A DNA stretch of 64,000 nucleotides, from contig NZ_JAQZAO010000005.1 of the NCBI RefSeq assembly GCF_028737315.1, forward strand, positions 186,001-250,000, in the 5' to 3' direction. The notes beneath the pieces were generated by a model, which worked only from the letters and a program-made list of their open reading frames with translations, was not told the origin of the DNA and made no database searches. This DNA comes from Actinomycetospora lemnae. Its GTDB lineage: Bacteria > Actinomycetota > Actinomycetes > Mycobacteriales > Pseudonocardiaceae. This document shows positions 8,434 to 17,527 of this stretch, piece after piece; the stretch's first letter is position 1; the number at the start of each line of letters is the position of its first letter. Made by a program: the position numbers and the translations under genes.

Positions 8434-9480
8434 GTGAGGATGCGGACGCTGGGACGGACCGGGATCAAGATCAGCCCCTACTGCCTGGGCGCGATGATGT
8501 TCGGCGCCTGGGGCAACACCGACCACGACGACTCCATCCGGATCATCCACCGCGCGCTGGACGCCGGGATCAACGTCGTCGACACCGCCGACGTGTACGC
8601 GCAGGGCGAGTCGGAGGAGATCGTCGGCAAGGCCCTGCAGCAACTCCCGCCCACCCGACGGGACGACGTCGTGCTCGCCACCAAGGCGCACGCGCCGATG
8701 GGCGACGACCCGAACCACCGCGGCAACTCGCGGCGCTGGCTCGTGCGCGAGGTCGAGGACTCGCTGCGGCGGCTGCAGACCGACCACATCGACCTCTACC
8801 AGATCCACCGCCCCGACCCCGAGACCGACGTCGAGGAGACCCTCTCCGCGCTCACCGACCTCGTGCGCAGCGGGAAGGTGCGGGCCATCGGGTCGTCGAC
8901 GTTCCCGGCGTCGGAGATCGTCGAGGCGCAGTGGGTCGCCGAGCGCCGCGGGTACGAGCGCTTCCGCAGCGAGCAGCCGCCCTACTCGATCCTCAACCGC
9001 GGCATCGAGCGCGAGGTGCTCCCGGTCTGCCGTCGCTACGGCATGGGCACGCTCGTCTGGAGCCCGCTGGCGATGGGGATGCTCACCGGGAAGATCCGCA
9101 AGGGCCAGGAGGCCGGGACGCAGCGCGCGCAGCGCACCCCGGGCCGGTTCACCGACGAGCGCAAGCTCGACGCCGTCGAGGCCCTCATCCCGCTCGCGGA
9201 GAAGGCGGGCCTGTCGATGGTCCACATGGCGATGGCCTTCGCCGTGTCCCACCCGGCCGTGACCTCGGCGATCATCGGGCCGCGGACGATGGAGCAGCTC
9301 GAGGACGTGCTCGCCGGCGCGGAGGTCACGCTCGACGACGAGGTCCTCGACCGCATCGACGAGATCGTCCCGCCCGGCGTCGACGCCAACCCCGGCGACG
9401 TCTCGTACGAGCCACCCGCCATCGGTCAGGTGGCCCAGCGCCGTCGTCCGCGTGAGGAGCGGGCCGCAGCAGGGAATTAA
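8434..9480 (+). CDS. Aldo/keto reductase
   Basis: 348 residues with the full AKR pattern: LGRTGIKISPYCLGAMMFG at the N-terminus, the catalytic Asp and Tyr in NVVDTADVYAQGESE, Lys in LATKAHAPMG and His in YQIHRPD, then the NADPH-binding GPRTMEQLEDVL near the C-terminus. It resembles the YajO/YghZ-type group that reduces small aldehydes or ketones. Start GTG 8434 lies 6 nt after TACTCC, a weak leaderless box; ATG 8440 is the alternative. Single gene, no operon partner. Confidence 0.88.
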   Translation: MRMRTLGRTGIKISPYCLGAMMFGAWGNTDHDDSIRIIHRALDAGINVVDTADVYAQGESEEIVGKALQQLPPTRRDDVVLATKAHAPMGDDPNHRGNSRRWLVREVEDSLRRLQTDHIDLYQIHRPDPETDVEETLSALTDLVRSGKVRAIGSSTFPASEIVEAQWVAERRGYERFRSEQPPYSILNRGIEREVLPVCRRYGMGTLVWSPLAMGMLTGKIRKGQEAGTQRAQRTPGRFTDERKLDAVEALIPLAEKAGLSMVHMAMAFAVSHPAVTSAIIGPRTMEQLEDVLAGAEVTLDDEVLDRIDEIVPPGVDANPGDVSYEPPAIGQVAQRRRPREERAAAGN

Positions 9481-9570
9481 TTCCCCCGAAACGGTCGGAT
9501 GGCGGCTGGAAGCCGGGCATCCCCTCGTCAACGCTGATCACCCAGTCCCACGTCCGGAAGGGGTCCCGAG

Positions 9571-10458
9571 ATGGGCACCGTCGCCGTCGTGATCATCATC
9601 GTGGTGGTGCTGCTGGCCGTGGGCGGTGTCGCCGCACTCGTGCTCGCCCGACGACGGCGGCAGCAACAGCTGCAGCAGGAGTTCGGCCCCGAGTACGAGC
9701 GCCGCGTCTCCGAGACCGGCGACCGCAAGGAGGCCGAGCGGGAGCTGCGCGAGCGCAAGGAGCGCCACGACCAGCACGACCTCCGGCCCCTGCAGCCCGA
9801 CGAGCGCCAGCGGTTCCACGCCGACTGGCAGCAGGTGCAGCGCGGCTTCGTCGACGACCCGGGCGGCGCGGTCGAGCACGCCGACGCGCTGCTGGTGACG
9901 ATCATGCGCGCGCGTGGTTACCCCGTCGAGGGCGGGGAGCGGCGCACCGACGACCTGTCGGTCGCCCAGCCCCACCTCGTCGAGGACTACCGCGAGGCCC
10001 AGCGGGTCGTGACGGCCCACCGGCAGGGCTCGGCGACCACCGAGGACCTGCGCGCCGCGTTCACGTCGTTCCGCACGCTGGTCGAGGCGATGCTGGACGA
10101 CGGCGCCCACGGCGGGCAGCAGCAGGGCGGTCCGCACGGCTACGGCCAGGACGGTCACGGCGGTCAGCCGGGCGGACCGGGAGGTCACGGCGGACCCGGC
10201 GGGCAGCCGGGCGGCCACGGCGGACCCGCCGGTCCCGGCGGGCCCCAGGGCGGCACCGAGCGCATCCCGGGTGCGCCCGGTGGTGGGCAGGGCCAGCAGG
10301 TCGGACACACAGCAGGAGCCACGGAGCGGATCGGGCCCCCGCCCGGGGGTGGGCCCGGGCAGGGCGCACCCCCCGCGGCCCCGGCCGGTCCGGGCCGGCC
10401 ACCGTCGGCGCCCCCGGCGACCGGCGGACCCGACGGACACCAGGAGCGCAGGCGATGA
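9571..10458 (+). CDS. Single-pass membrane protein with shared helical domain and Gly-rich tail
   Basis: 295 residues: an N-terminal transmembrane helix (about 4-27), a charged helix rich in Arg/Glu, a helical domain (about 75-175) with DWQQVQRGFVDDP and TTEDLRAAFTSFRTL, and a C-terminal tail dominated by Gly, Pro, Gln and His. The helical domain is clearly homologous to the C-terminal domain of the next gene. I do not recognise a named family. Start ATG follows GGAAGGGG. Stop overlaps the next start by ATGA, so the two are translationally coupled. Confidence 0.75.
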   Translation: MGTVAVVIIIVVVLLAVGGVAALVLARRRRQQQLQQEFGPEYERRVSETGDRKEAERELRERKERHDQHDLRPLQPDERQRFHADWQQVQRGFVDDPGGAVEHADALLVTIMRARGYPVEGGERRTDDLSVAQPHLVEDYREAQRVVTAHRQGSATTEDLRAAFTSFRTLVEAMLDDGAHGGQQQGGPHGYGQDGHGGQPGGPGGHGGPGGQPGGHGGPAGPGGPQGGTERIPGAPGGGQGQQVGHTAGATERIGPPPGGGPGQGAPPAAPAGPGRPPSAPPATGGPDGHQERRR

Positions 10459-11576
10459 GTCATCCCGAGCAGAGCCGTCCCGCCGGTCACCTCGACGAGC
10501 AGGCGGGCCACCAACGCCCGGGCGGGTACGACGAGGACCCGCGGCAGGACGACGGCGCGCCGGGCCGCGGCGCCGACGACCCGTACGGCCGCCAGGCCGC
10601 CGGGCAGTTCGGCGACCAGCAGGGCCAGCAGCACGCCGACCCGTACGGCGACCCGTACGTCGGGGCGCAGCAGCAGCACGGCCAGCCGCAGGGCCAGCAG
10701 TACGGCGGCCAGTACGGCCGGCCGCAGGGCGGGGCGTACGGCCAGCAGGCCGGCGCGCACGGCGGTGGCCAGCACCTCGGCGGCGGTCAGGACGACCAGC
10801 CCGGGGCGCAGCCGGGTCAGCACGGCGGCGGCGGGCAGTTCGACCAGCCCGGCCAGTACGGCGGCGGCCAGTACGACCAGGCCGGTGTGCAGCCGGGTCA
10901 GCACGGTGGCGGCGGGCAGTTCGACCAGGCGGGCCAGTACGGCGGGGGTCGGTACGACCAGGCCGGCCAGTACGGCGGCGGCCAGTACGACCAGCCCGGT
11001 GCCCAGCCCGGCCAGCACGCGGGCGGGCAGTACGGCCAGCAGTTCGACCAGCAGGGCCAGCACGCGCCCGGCCAGCAGCAGTACGCCGGGCAGGACTCCG
11101 GCGTGCCGACGGGCGCCGGCCCGGGCGGCCCCGGTGCCGCCGGCGCGTCCGGGATGGGCGGACAGCCGGGGGCCTACCCCGGCCCGCCCGACCACGCGGG
11201 AGGCGCGCCCGGCGAGCCGACCGACGGCCGTGACGGCCGCGGTGGGACCGGTGGCCCGGGCGAGCCGGCGTCGGACACCGGCCGGGGCGGCAGCGGTGCC
11301 GGCCCCGACCACGACACGATCATCGACCCGGAGCGGGCGGCCCAGTGGCGCACCCAGTGGGAGGAGGTCCGCATGACGTTCGTGGACCGCCCCCGCGACG
11401 CCGCGTCCCGCGCGGACGGCCTGGTCGGCGAGGTGCTCGAGGAGCTCTCGCGCACCTTCGCCCAGCAGCGCAGCGCGCTCGACCCGAACGCGCTGGACGG
11501 CGACCCGTCCACCGAGGAGCTGCGCCGCGCGGTGCAGCGCTACCGGGAGTTCTTCGACCGGCTGCTCACGCTGTAG
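10455..11576 (+). CDS. Gln/Gly-rich repeat protein with C-terminal helical domain
   Basis: 373 residues. The first 270 are low complexity, with repeated GQYGGGQYDQ and QPGQHGGG units and no membrane segment. The last 85 residues form a domain homologous to that of the upstream protein: WRTQWEEVRMTFVDRP aligns with FHADWQQVQRGFVDDP, and STEELRRAVQRYREFF with TTEDLRAAFTSFRTLV. The tandem arrangement implies duplication with different fusion partners, one membrane-anchored and one with a sticky repeat tail. Function unknown; the Tyr/Gln/Gly repeats are of a type that can self-associate (inference). Confidence 0.72.
   Translation: MSHPEQSRPAGHLDEQAGHQRPGGYDEDPRQDDGAPGRGADDPYGRQAAGQFGDQQGQQHADPYGDPYVGAQQQHGQPQGQQYGGQYGRPQGGAYGQQAGAHGGGQHLGGGQDDQPGAQPGQHGGGGQFDQPGQYGGGQYDQAGVQPGQHGGGGQFDQAGQYGGGRYDQAGQYGGGQYDQPGAQPGQHAGGQYGQQFDQQGQHAPGQQQYAGQDSGVPTGAGPGGPGAAGASGMGGQPGAYPGPPDHAGGAPGEPTDGRDGRGGTGGPGEPASDTGRGGSGAGPDHDTIIDPERAAQWRTQWEEVRMTFVDRPRDAASRADGLVGEVLEELSRTFAQQRSALDPNALDGDPSTEELRRAVQRYREFFDRLLTL
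10610..11095 (+). repeat. Imperfect Gln/Gly/Tyr coding repeats
   Basis: Irregular repeats of units coding GQYGGGQYDQ(A/P)G and QPGQHGGGGQF. DNA conservation between units is high, which indicates recent expansion by slippage or unequal exchange. Confidence 0.65.
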
Positions 11577-11593
11577 CCCGCGCTACCCGCCGG

Positions 11594-11599
11594 TACGGT
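11594..11599 (+). promoter_or_regulatory. -10 box of a leaderless promoter (TACGGT)
   Basis: TACGGT lies 6 nt before the GTG at 11606 of the nitroreductase-family gene; no ribosome site is present. Confidence 0.5.
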
Positions 11600-11605
11600 C
11601 CGGCC

Positions 11606-12086
11606 GTGGTCTCCACCCAGGACTTCGGCCGTGCCCTCGACCGCCTCGCCCCCGTGGTCGGGGCGGTCACGAGGGCGCACATCGCGCTCTACCGCCGTAC
11701 CGGCGGGCGCCTCGGGCACACGCTCCCGGGGCTGCCGACGATGCTGCTGCTCGACCACGTCGGCGCGCGCAGCGGGCGACCGCGCACCACGCCCCTGCTC
11801 TACTTCACCCACCCCGACGAACCCGGACGACCTCGTCGTCGTCGCGTCCTACGGCGGCCACCCGCGCCACCCGGCGTGGTTCCACAACCTGAAGGCCCAC
11901 CCGGACACGACCGTGCAGGTGCGCGACGAGGTCCGCCCGGTGCACGCCCGGATCGCCGACGACGCCGAGCGCGAGCAGCTCTGGCCGGCGGCGATCGCGA
12001 CGTACGGGCCCTTCCGCGGCTACCAGCGCCGCGCGCAGGAGGTCGGGCGCACGATCCCGTTCGTCGTGCTCACCCGCCGGCGGTAG
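11606..12086 (+). pseudogene. Deazaflavin-dependent nitroreductase family gene, frameshifted
   Basis: Two frames are needed to read the family. The first (from GTG 11606) gives residues up to TPLLYFTHPDE and includes LPTMLLLDHVGARSGRPRTTPL, a F420-dependent (Ddn/DUF385-like) signature. The second frame, from about 11820, continues with DDLVVVASYGGHPRHPAWFHNLKAHPDTTVQV to the normal C-terminus RTIPFVVLTRR. The shift of one base lies between about 11812 and 11826 in a GAC/CCG-rich stretch. It could be a true inactivating mutation or a sequencing error; without the shift the first frame runs into unrelated sequence. A programmed shift is unlikely, since no slippery run is seen. Confidence 0.75.
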
Positions 12087-12089
12087 CGC

Positions 12090-13337
12090 CTACCCCCGCA
12101 GCCGGACGTGGTCGGGGGTCAGGTCCGCGACCCGCGTGACGCCCAGCAGCGCCATCGTCCGGCGGATCTCGGCGGTGAGGATCGTGCCGAGCCGCTCGAC
12201 CCCGCACTCGCCGCCGGCCATGAGGGCGTAGAGGTAGGCCCGCCCGACCAGGCACCCCGAGGCCCCGAGCGCGACGGCGGCGACGATGTCCGCGCCCGAC
12301 ATGATGCCGGTGTCGAGCAGCACCTCCGCGTCGCCGCCGACCTCGTCGACCACCGCCGGCAGCGTCTCCAGCGGCACGGGCGCGCGGTCGAGCTGGCGGC
12401 CGCCGTGGTTGGACACGACGACCGCGTCGGCGCCGGCGTCGACCACCCGGCGCGCGTCCGCCGCGGTCTGGACGCCCTTGACGACGAGCGTCCCGTTCCA
12501 CGTGGATCGGAGCCAGGTGAGGTCGTCGAGGGTCAGGTGCGGGTCGAACATCGTGTCGATGAGCTCGGCGACGGTGCCGCCCCACGAGGACAGGGCGGCG
12601 AACTCGAGCGGCTCGGTGGTCAGGACGTTCGCCCACCAGTGCGGGTGGCGGGCCATGTCCAGCAGCGTCCGGGCGGTGAGCGCCGGCGGGATGGTCAGGC
12701 CGTTGCGGGCGTCGCGCAGGCGCGCCCCGCCGACCGGGGTGTCGACGGTGAGCATCAGGGCCTCGTTGCCCGCCGCCTTGGCCCGCTCGACGATCGCGGC
12801 GCTCGCCTCCCGGTCGCGCCACAGGTAGAGCTGGAACCAGCGGCGCGTCTCCGGCGCGGCGAGGGCGAGGTCCTCGGGCGAGGTGGTGCCCATGGTCGAG
12901 AGCGTGTGCGGCACCCCGAGCCGGGCGGCCACGCGGGCCACGGCCGGTTCGCCCTCGTGGTGCATCATGCGCGTGAACCCGGTCGGCGCGAAGGCGAACG
13001 GGAGCGCCGAGGGCCCGCCGAGCAGCGTGGTCGACATGTCGATCGTCGAGACGTCCCGCAGCACCGACGGCCGGAACTCCAGCGACGCGAACGCCTCCCG
13101 CGCCCGGCGCAGCGAGTGCTCGGCCTCGGCGGCGCCGTCGGTGTAGTCGAAGACGGCCCGGGGCGTGCGCCGGCGCGCGATCTCGCGGAGGTCGGCGACG
13201 GTGTGGGCGCGGGCGAGGCGCCGCCGCGTCGGGTCGAGCTCGGGGCGGGCGACGCGCAGGAGCGGGCGCAGCTCCGACGGCCGCGGCAGCCGGCGCGCCG
13301 TGCGGCCGGTGATCGGGTGCTGCTGCGGGGTCGTCAT
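12090..13337 (-). CDS. lldD: FMN-dependent alpha-hydroxy-acid oxidase / L-lactate dehydrogenase family
   Basis: 415-residue TIM-barrel flavoenzyme. The signature VVSNHGGRQLDRAP carries the catalytic His and the substrate-binding Arg; WFQLYLWRDRE and LMLTVDTPV are FMN-site blocks, and DTGIMSGADIVAAVALGA binds the FMN phosphate. The family oxidises L-lactate, glycolate, mandelate or similar 2-hydroxy acids; lactate is the most common actinobacterial substrate and lldD is used in that sense only. ATG 13337 is chosen since GAGAGGAG precedes it and the upstream 51-residue extension is not family-like. It converges on the frameshifted nitroreductase gene. Confidence 0.82.
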   Translation of the reverse strand: MTTPQQHPITGRTARRLPRPSELRPLLRVARPELDPTRRRLARAHTVADLREIARRRTPRAVFDYTDGAAEAEHSLRRAREAFASLEFRPSVLRDVSTIDMSTTLLGGPSALPFAFAPTGFTRMMHHEGEPAVARVAARLGVPHTLSTMGTTSPEDLALAAPETRRWFQLYLWRDREASAAIVERAKAAGNEALMLTVDTPVGGARLRDARNGLTIPPALTARTLLDMARHPHWWANVLTTEPLEFAALSSWGGTVAELIDTMFDPHLTLDDLTWLRSTWNGTLVVKGVQTAADARRVVDAGADAVVVSNHGGRQLDRAPVPLETLPAVVDEVGGDAEVLLDTGIMSGADIVAAVALGASGCLVGRAYLYALMAGGECGVERLGTILTAEIRRTMALLGVTRVADLTPDHVRLRG

Positions 13338-13540
13338 CGGCCACGCTCCTCTCGCGACGGCGGGACCTCCCACCGAACGGGGCGCGGCGCGGGACGTCAA
13401 GGCGGGGACGACGCGGGGCGGAGCCCGGCCGTGCCGGGGCAGGCACGAGGAGGGGATGGTCCCCCCGTGGCGACCTGGTCTGCGGTACAACCGACCGTGA
13501 CGGGGCCGACCACCGACGGTCCGGGGGAGAGGACGAGGTC

Positions 13541-14149
13541 GTGAGCTACCCGCAGCGCTCGTGGGACGACGGCGACGTGGAGGTCCTGGGCAAGAGGCTC
13601 TGGGCCGGCGGGGTCGCCACCGCCATCGTCGCCGCGGGCATCGCGATCGTCGGCGTGCTGATCATCTCGAACGTCTTCGAGCTCGGCATCCAGACCGCCG
13701 AGCGCAGCGGCGCGCTGGTCGACAACGCGATGACGATCATCCCGGTGTGCGCGGTCATCGCCGCCCTCGCCGGCACCGCGCTGCTGCACCTGCTGCTGCT
13801 CACCACGCCCCGGCCGGCGACCTTCTTCTCGGCCATCGTGCTGCTGGTGCTCGTGGTGCTGCTGCTGCAGGTCTTCCTCGCGCGCGGCGGGATCATCGAC
13901 CACATCGCGACGGCGGTGCTCTACGCGGCGATCGGGCTCGCGATCATCTCGATGCTCTCGGGCGTCTCGCGCACCGCCGTGCGCCCGGTCTCGGCGGGCG
14001 GCTGGGGCGGGCGCCAGTACGACGGGCGCTACGACCAGCGCTACGGCAGCTACGAGCAGCCGCGTGACCCGTACGCCGGCCCCTACGGCCAGGACGAGCG
14101 CACCACCCGTTACGACCCCCGGGGGCAGCAGGGCGGCCGCTGGGGGTGA
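13541..14149 (+). CDS. DUF6069-like four-helix membrane protein
   Basis: 202 residues with four hydrophobic helices between about 20 and 150 and a cytoplasmic tail rich in Tyr, Arg, Gln and Gly (repeated DxRYD/QRYGSYEQ). RLWAGGVATAIVAAGIAIVGV followed by LLHLLLLTTPRPATFF resembles the actinobacterial DUF6069 family, whose function is unknown. Start GTG is preceded by a weak GAGGACGAGG. It is divergent from the hydroxy-acid oxidase, separated by about 200 bp. Confidence 0.7.
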   Translation: MSYPQRSWDDGDVEVLGKRLWAGGVATAIVAAGIAIVGVLIISNVFELGIQTAERSGALVDNAMTIIPVCAVIAALAGTALLHLLLLTTPRPATFFSAIVLLVLVVLLLQVFLARGGIIDHIATAVLYAAIGLAIISMLSGVSRTAVRPVSAGGWGGRQYDGRYDQRYGSYEQPRDPYAGPYGQDERTTRYDPRGQQGGRWG

Positions 14150-14317
14150 TCGGCCGGGCCGTCACCGTGACGTTGATTCTATTGACGCCCCTTCCCTTGA
14201 CCCTCCGTGCGACGCCTGACGACGATCGAGGCGCGCGATGCTCCACGCGGGCGATCACACCTGTCCGCGTCCAGCTCCGTCGCCCCCGGTGGGCGACACC
14301 GGGAGGAGAGGTCAGCG

Positions 14318-15184
14318 ATGGCACCCACGGCGGTGAACGGCACGAGCGGCCGCGAGCACGAGGTCGTCCGACAGGCACCGGCGCCGGGAGAGGCCTCGGG
14401 CACGACGCCCCACCACCCCGTCGACCTCGAGGCGGCCCGCCAGGCGATCCGCCTCGCGCTGCCCGAGCCGGGCAGCAAGTTCAGCCAGGACGACGAGTTC
14501 TGCGTCGTCGCCCAGCCCGACGGCACCTGGGGCGAGTTCCGGTTCCACGACTACGACCGCATCTTCCAGGTGCCGGGGCTCTACGAGAAGATCTTCTACG
14601 ACGTCCTGGGCTGCGACTCGCCGCGGTTCATGGTCGGGCTCCTCGACGACGCGCTCGCCTCGTCGGGGGTGTCGGCGTCCTCGTTGCGGGTCCTTGACCT
14701 CGGCGCGGGCAACGGGATCATGGCCGAGGAGCTCGCGGCGGTCGGCGTCGAGCACTCCGTCGGCGTCGACATCCTCACCGAGGCCCGTGACGCCGCGCTG
14801 CGCGACCGTCCGGGTCTCTACGCCGACTACCAGGTCGCGGACCTCACCAAGCTCCCCGCCCCGGCCCGCGAGGCGCTCGCCGGCCACGAGCTGAACACGC
14901 TGACCGTGGTCGCGGCCCTGGGCTTCGGCGACATCCCGCCCGTGGCGTTCCGCACCGCCTACGACCTCATCGCCCCCGACGGCTGGGTCGTCCTGACCAT
15001 CAAGGACGCCTTCCTCGAGGCCACCGACACCTCGGGCTTCGGCGGCATGATCGGCGAGTCGATCCGGTCCGGTGCGCTCGAGGTCGTCCGGCGCGAGCGC
15101 TTCCAGCACCGCCTCGCCACCGACCGCAGCCCGCTGCTCTACGAGGGCATCGTCGCGCGCAAGCGGGGGCCGCTCGCCGGCTGA
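14318..15184 (+). CDS. Class I SAM-dependent methyltransferase
   Basis: 288 residues with motif I LRVLDLGAGNGIMAEEL, acidic motif II SVGVDIL, and GWVVLTIKD as the post-strand 5 region; an N-terminal helical part of about 90 residues precedes the fold. Substrate not predictable. Start ATG 14318 follows GGGAGGAGAG at good spacing, so the longer upstream frame is rejected. The 168-bp upstream gap has an unusually AT-rich patch and a short palindrome GTCAC-C-GTGAC at 14161-14171. It lies just before phaC in the same direction, but the 134-bp gap suggests separate transcription. Confidence 0.85.
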   Translation: MAPTAVNGTSGREHEVVRQAPAPGEASGTTPHHPVDLEAARQAIRLALPEPGSKFSQDDEFCVVAQPDGTWGEFRFHDYDRIFQVPGLYEKIFYDVLGCDSPRFMVGLLDDALASSGVSASSLRVLDLGAGNGIMAEELAAVGVEHSVGVDILTEARDAALRDRPGLYADYQVADLTKLPAPAREALAGHELNTLTVVAALGFGDIPPVAFRTAYDLIAPDGWVVLTIKDAFLEATDTSGFGGMIGESIRSGALEVVRRERFQHRLATDRSPLLYEGIVARKRGPLAG

Positions 15185-15268
15185 CCCCTCGGGTCGGCGA
15201 CGTGAGGACGACCTCGGACTCGTCGGTAACCGTGTGACCCACGTCCCAGCGGGGCACACTCGTCCACG

Positions 15269-15292
15269 GGGCGTGTCAGGTGTGGCACGCCC
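15269..15292. promoter_or_regulatory. Inverted repeat GGGCGTG-N10-CACGCCC upstream of phaC
   Basis: Seven-base arms lie 27 nt before the phaC start codon. Could be an operator or an mRNA hairpin; it does not share sequence with the inverted repeat before the phasin-like gene. Confidence 0.3.
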
Positions 15293-15318
15293 GGTGAGTC
15301 GACGTGGAGGTCGCCGAC

Positions 15319-17082
15319 ATGACCGTGGACCAGGCCCGGACCGGACCGCAGCGGAGCCCGGCCGTCCCGACGTTCCCCACCGTGGACGTCGCCCGTTCCC
15401 TGGAGTCGGTGGTTCCCGCCGACCTCCTGGCCGAGGTCGACCCGGCGCTGTGGGGGCGCACGGTGGTGCAGGTCGCCCAGGGCCTGGCGACCCACCCGGC
15501 CGACGTCGGACGGGTGGTCGCCGGGCACGCGGCGCTGGCCGCCCGCATCGGCACGGCCACCGTCGCCCGGGTCTTCGGGTCCAGCGCGGACGGCCCCGTG
15601 CCGATCGAGAAGGACGGCCGGTTCAAGGACCCGACCTGGGAGGAGAACCCGGTCTACTGGGGGCTGCGCCAGCAGTACCTCGCGCTCACGGCGACGCTGC
15701 ACGACCTCGTCGACGCCGCCGGCCTCGATCCGTCGTCGCGCGAGCGCGCGTCGTTGCTCGCCGACGTGCTGAGCAGCGTGCTCTCGCCGACCAACCTGCT
15801 GCCGGGCAACCCGGCGGCGCTGAAGCGGGCGTTCGAGACCGGCGGGTCGAGCGTGGTCTCGGGCTTCCGGCAGATGCTCGACGACCTCGCCACCAACCAG
15901 GGCCGGCCGCGCCAGGTCGACCGCTCGCAGCTGCGCGTCGGCAAGGAGCTGGCCGCGACGCCGGGCAAGGTCGTCTACCGCAACCGGCTCATGGAGCTCA
16001 TCCAGTTCGAGCCGCAGACCGACGAGGTCCACGAGATCCCGATCCTCGTGAGCCCGCCGTGGATCAACAAGTACTACATCATGGATCTCTCGCCGGGCCG
16101 CAGCCTGCTCGAATGGGCGGTGCAGCACGGGCACACGGTGTTCGTCATCAGCTATCGCGACCCCGACGAGTCGATGGCCGACGTGGGGCTCGACGACTAC
16201 CTCGAGCTCGGCAACCTGGCGGCGCTCGACGTGGTCCAGGACATCACCGGGGCCGAGAAGGTGAACCTCGTCGGGCTGTGCCTCGGCGGCCTCATGGCCA
16301 CCATCGCCGCCGCGATGCTCCACGCCCGCGGCCAGGAGCACCGCCTCAACTCGCTGACCCTGACGAACACCCTGCTCGACTACTCCGACCCGGGCCCGGT
16401 GTCGAGCTTCGTCGACCCCGAGATCGTCGAGCGCCTCGAGCGCAAGATGGCGAAGACGGGCTACCTGCCCGCGGAGTCGATGGCGGGCACGTTCGACCTG
16501 CTGCGCGCCAACGACCTGATCTTCAACTACGTCGGGCCGAACTGGCTGGAGGGCAAGGCCCCGCCGGCCTTCGACATCCTGGCCTGGAACGCGGACTCGA
16601 CGCGCATGCCCGCCAAGATGCACGCGTTCTACCTGCGGCACTTCTACCTGCAGAACGAGCTCGCGCGCGGCGAGCTCGAGCTGCTCGGCGAGCACCTGTC
16701 CCTGAAGTCGATCACCAACGACACGTTCATCGTGGCCGCGATCAACGACCACATCGCGCCGTGGCGCACGTCGTTCCAGTCGACCACCCTGCTCGGCGGC
16801 GACGTCACCTTCACGCTGTCCAACGGCGGCCACATCGCCGGCGTGGTCAACCCGCCCGGCAAGAAGGCCAAGTACTGGATCGGCACCGTCGGCGGCGACT
16901 CCGCGCCGGACGCGGACACCTGGATGCAGCGGGCGACGGAGGTGGCCGCTTCCTGGTGGGAGCCGTGGCGCGACTGGATGGCCGAGCGCGGCGGGGAGAT
17001 GCGCCAGCCGCCGCCGACGGGCTCCGAGGCGTACCCGCCGCTCGAGGACGCCCCGGGCAGTTACGTGCTCGGGACGGGGTGA
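15319..17082 (+). CDS. phaC: Poly(3-hydroxyalkanoate) synthase, class I type (PhaC)
   Basis: 587 residues. The lipase-like box GLCLGG has the nucleophile Cys321; Asp477 (AAINDHIAPW) and His505 (NGGHIAGVVNPP) complete the triad, at the positions expected for class I synthases. SPPWINKYYIMDLSPGRSLLEW and FVISYRDPDESMADVGLDDY are also diagnostic. It polymerises (R)-3-hydroxyacyl-CoA to PHA at the granule surface. ATG 15319 is favoured over GTG 15304 because GGAGG at 15306-15310 sits 8 nt before it. PHA granule genes follow downstream on the same strand. Confidence 0.95.
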   Translation: MTVDQARTGPQRSPAVPTFPTVDVARSLESVVPADLLAEVDPALWGRTVVQVAQGLATHPADVGRVVAGHAALAARIGTATVARVFGSSADGPVPIEKDGRFKDPTWEENPVYWGLRQQYLALTATLHDLVDAAGLDPSSRERASLLADVLSSVLSPTNLLPGNPAALKRAFETGGSSVVSGFRQMLDDLATNQGRPRQVDRSQLRVGKELAATPGKVVYRNRLMELIQFEPQTDEVHEIPILVSPPWINKYYIMDLSPGRSLLEWAVQHGHTVFVISYRDPDESMADVGLDDYLELGNLAALDVVQDITGAEKVNLVGLCLGGLMATIAAAMLHARGQEHRLNSLTLTNTLLDYSDPGPVSSFVDPEIVERLERKMAKTGYLPAESMAGTFDLLRANDLIFNYVGPNWLEGKAPPAFDILAWNADSTRMPAKMHAFYLRHFYLQNELARGELELLGEHLSLKSITNDTFIVAAINDHIAPWRTSFQSTTLLGGDVTFTLSNGGHIAGVVNPPGKKAKYWIGTVGGDSAPDADTWMQRATEVAASWWEPWRDWMAERGGEMRQPPPTGSEAYPPLEDAPGSYVLGTG

Positions 17083-17251
17083 CCCGCACCGCAGGGCCAT
17101 GACGCCGGCGTGACCCTGCGTAACAGCGGGAGGTCGGCGGCCGATCGACGGTTGACGGGCCCGTCCCGGGTCGTCACCGTGTTGCTCACGACGCACCAAC
17201 CCTGCGTCCCCGGCAACCGGCCGCCAGCCTTCACCTCCGAGGGTGTTGCCC

Positions 17252-17440
17252 GTGAACCGCCACGCCTCCGTCGCCCTGCGTCGCAAGGTCGACGACGCCG
17301 TCGGTCCCGCGTACGACCAGGTGTTCCTGCGCCTGGACCTCCTCCTGGCGACCCGCGAGGGGCGGTGCGGGTGCGACGCCTGCGTCGCGAAGGTCGCCGG
17401 GTGGCGCGATCGGCTGGTGGGGACGCTGCCGCCCCTCTAG
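17252..17440 (+). CDS. Small cysteine-motif protein, possibly ComFB-like
   Basis: 62 residues, mostly helical, with a CGCDAC metal-binding-type cluster near the C-terminus followed by GWRDRLVGTLPPL. The overall pattern (helix with paired acidic and hydrophobic residues, C-x-C-x2-C, ending in a PP motif) recalls the late-competence ComFB family, which binds nucleotides in some bacteria; this is a weak resemblance. GTG 17252 is chosen since GAGGG at 17239-17243 is 8 nt upstream. Lies between phaC and the phasin-like gene. Confidence 0.5.
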   Translation: MNRHASVALRRKVDDAVGPAYDQVFLRLDLLLATREGRCGCDACVAKVAGWRDRLVGTLPPL

Positions 17441-17527
17441 ACGTACGGTGACCAGTGGCGGCACGAACGGTGGTCCCGCGACGACCCGACGTGACCGGTG
17501 CCACCGCACCGCCGCGCCGGGACCCGT

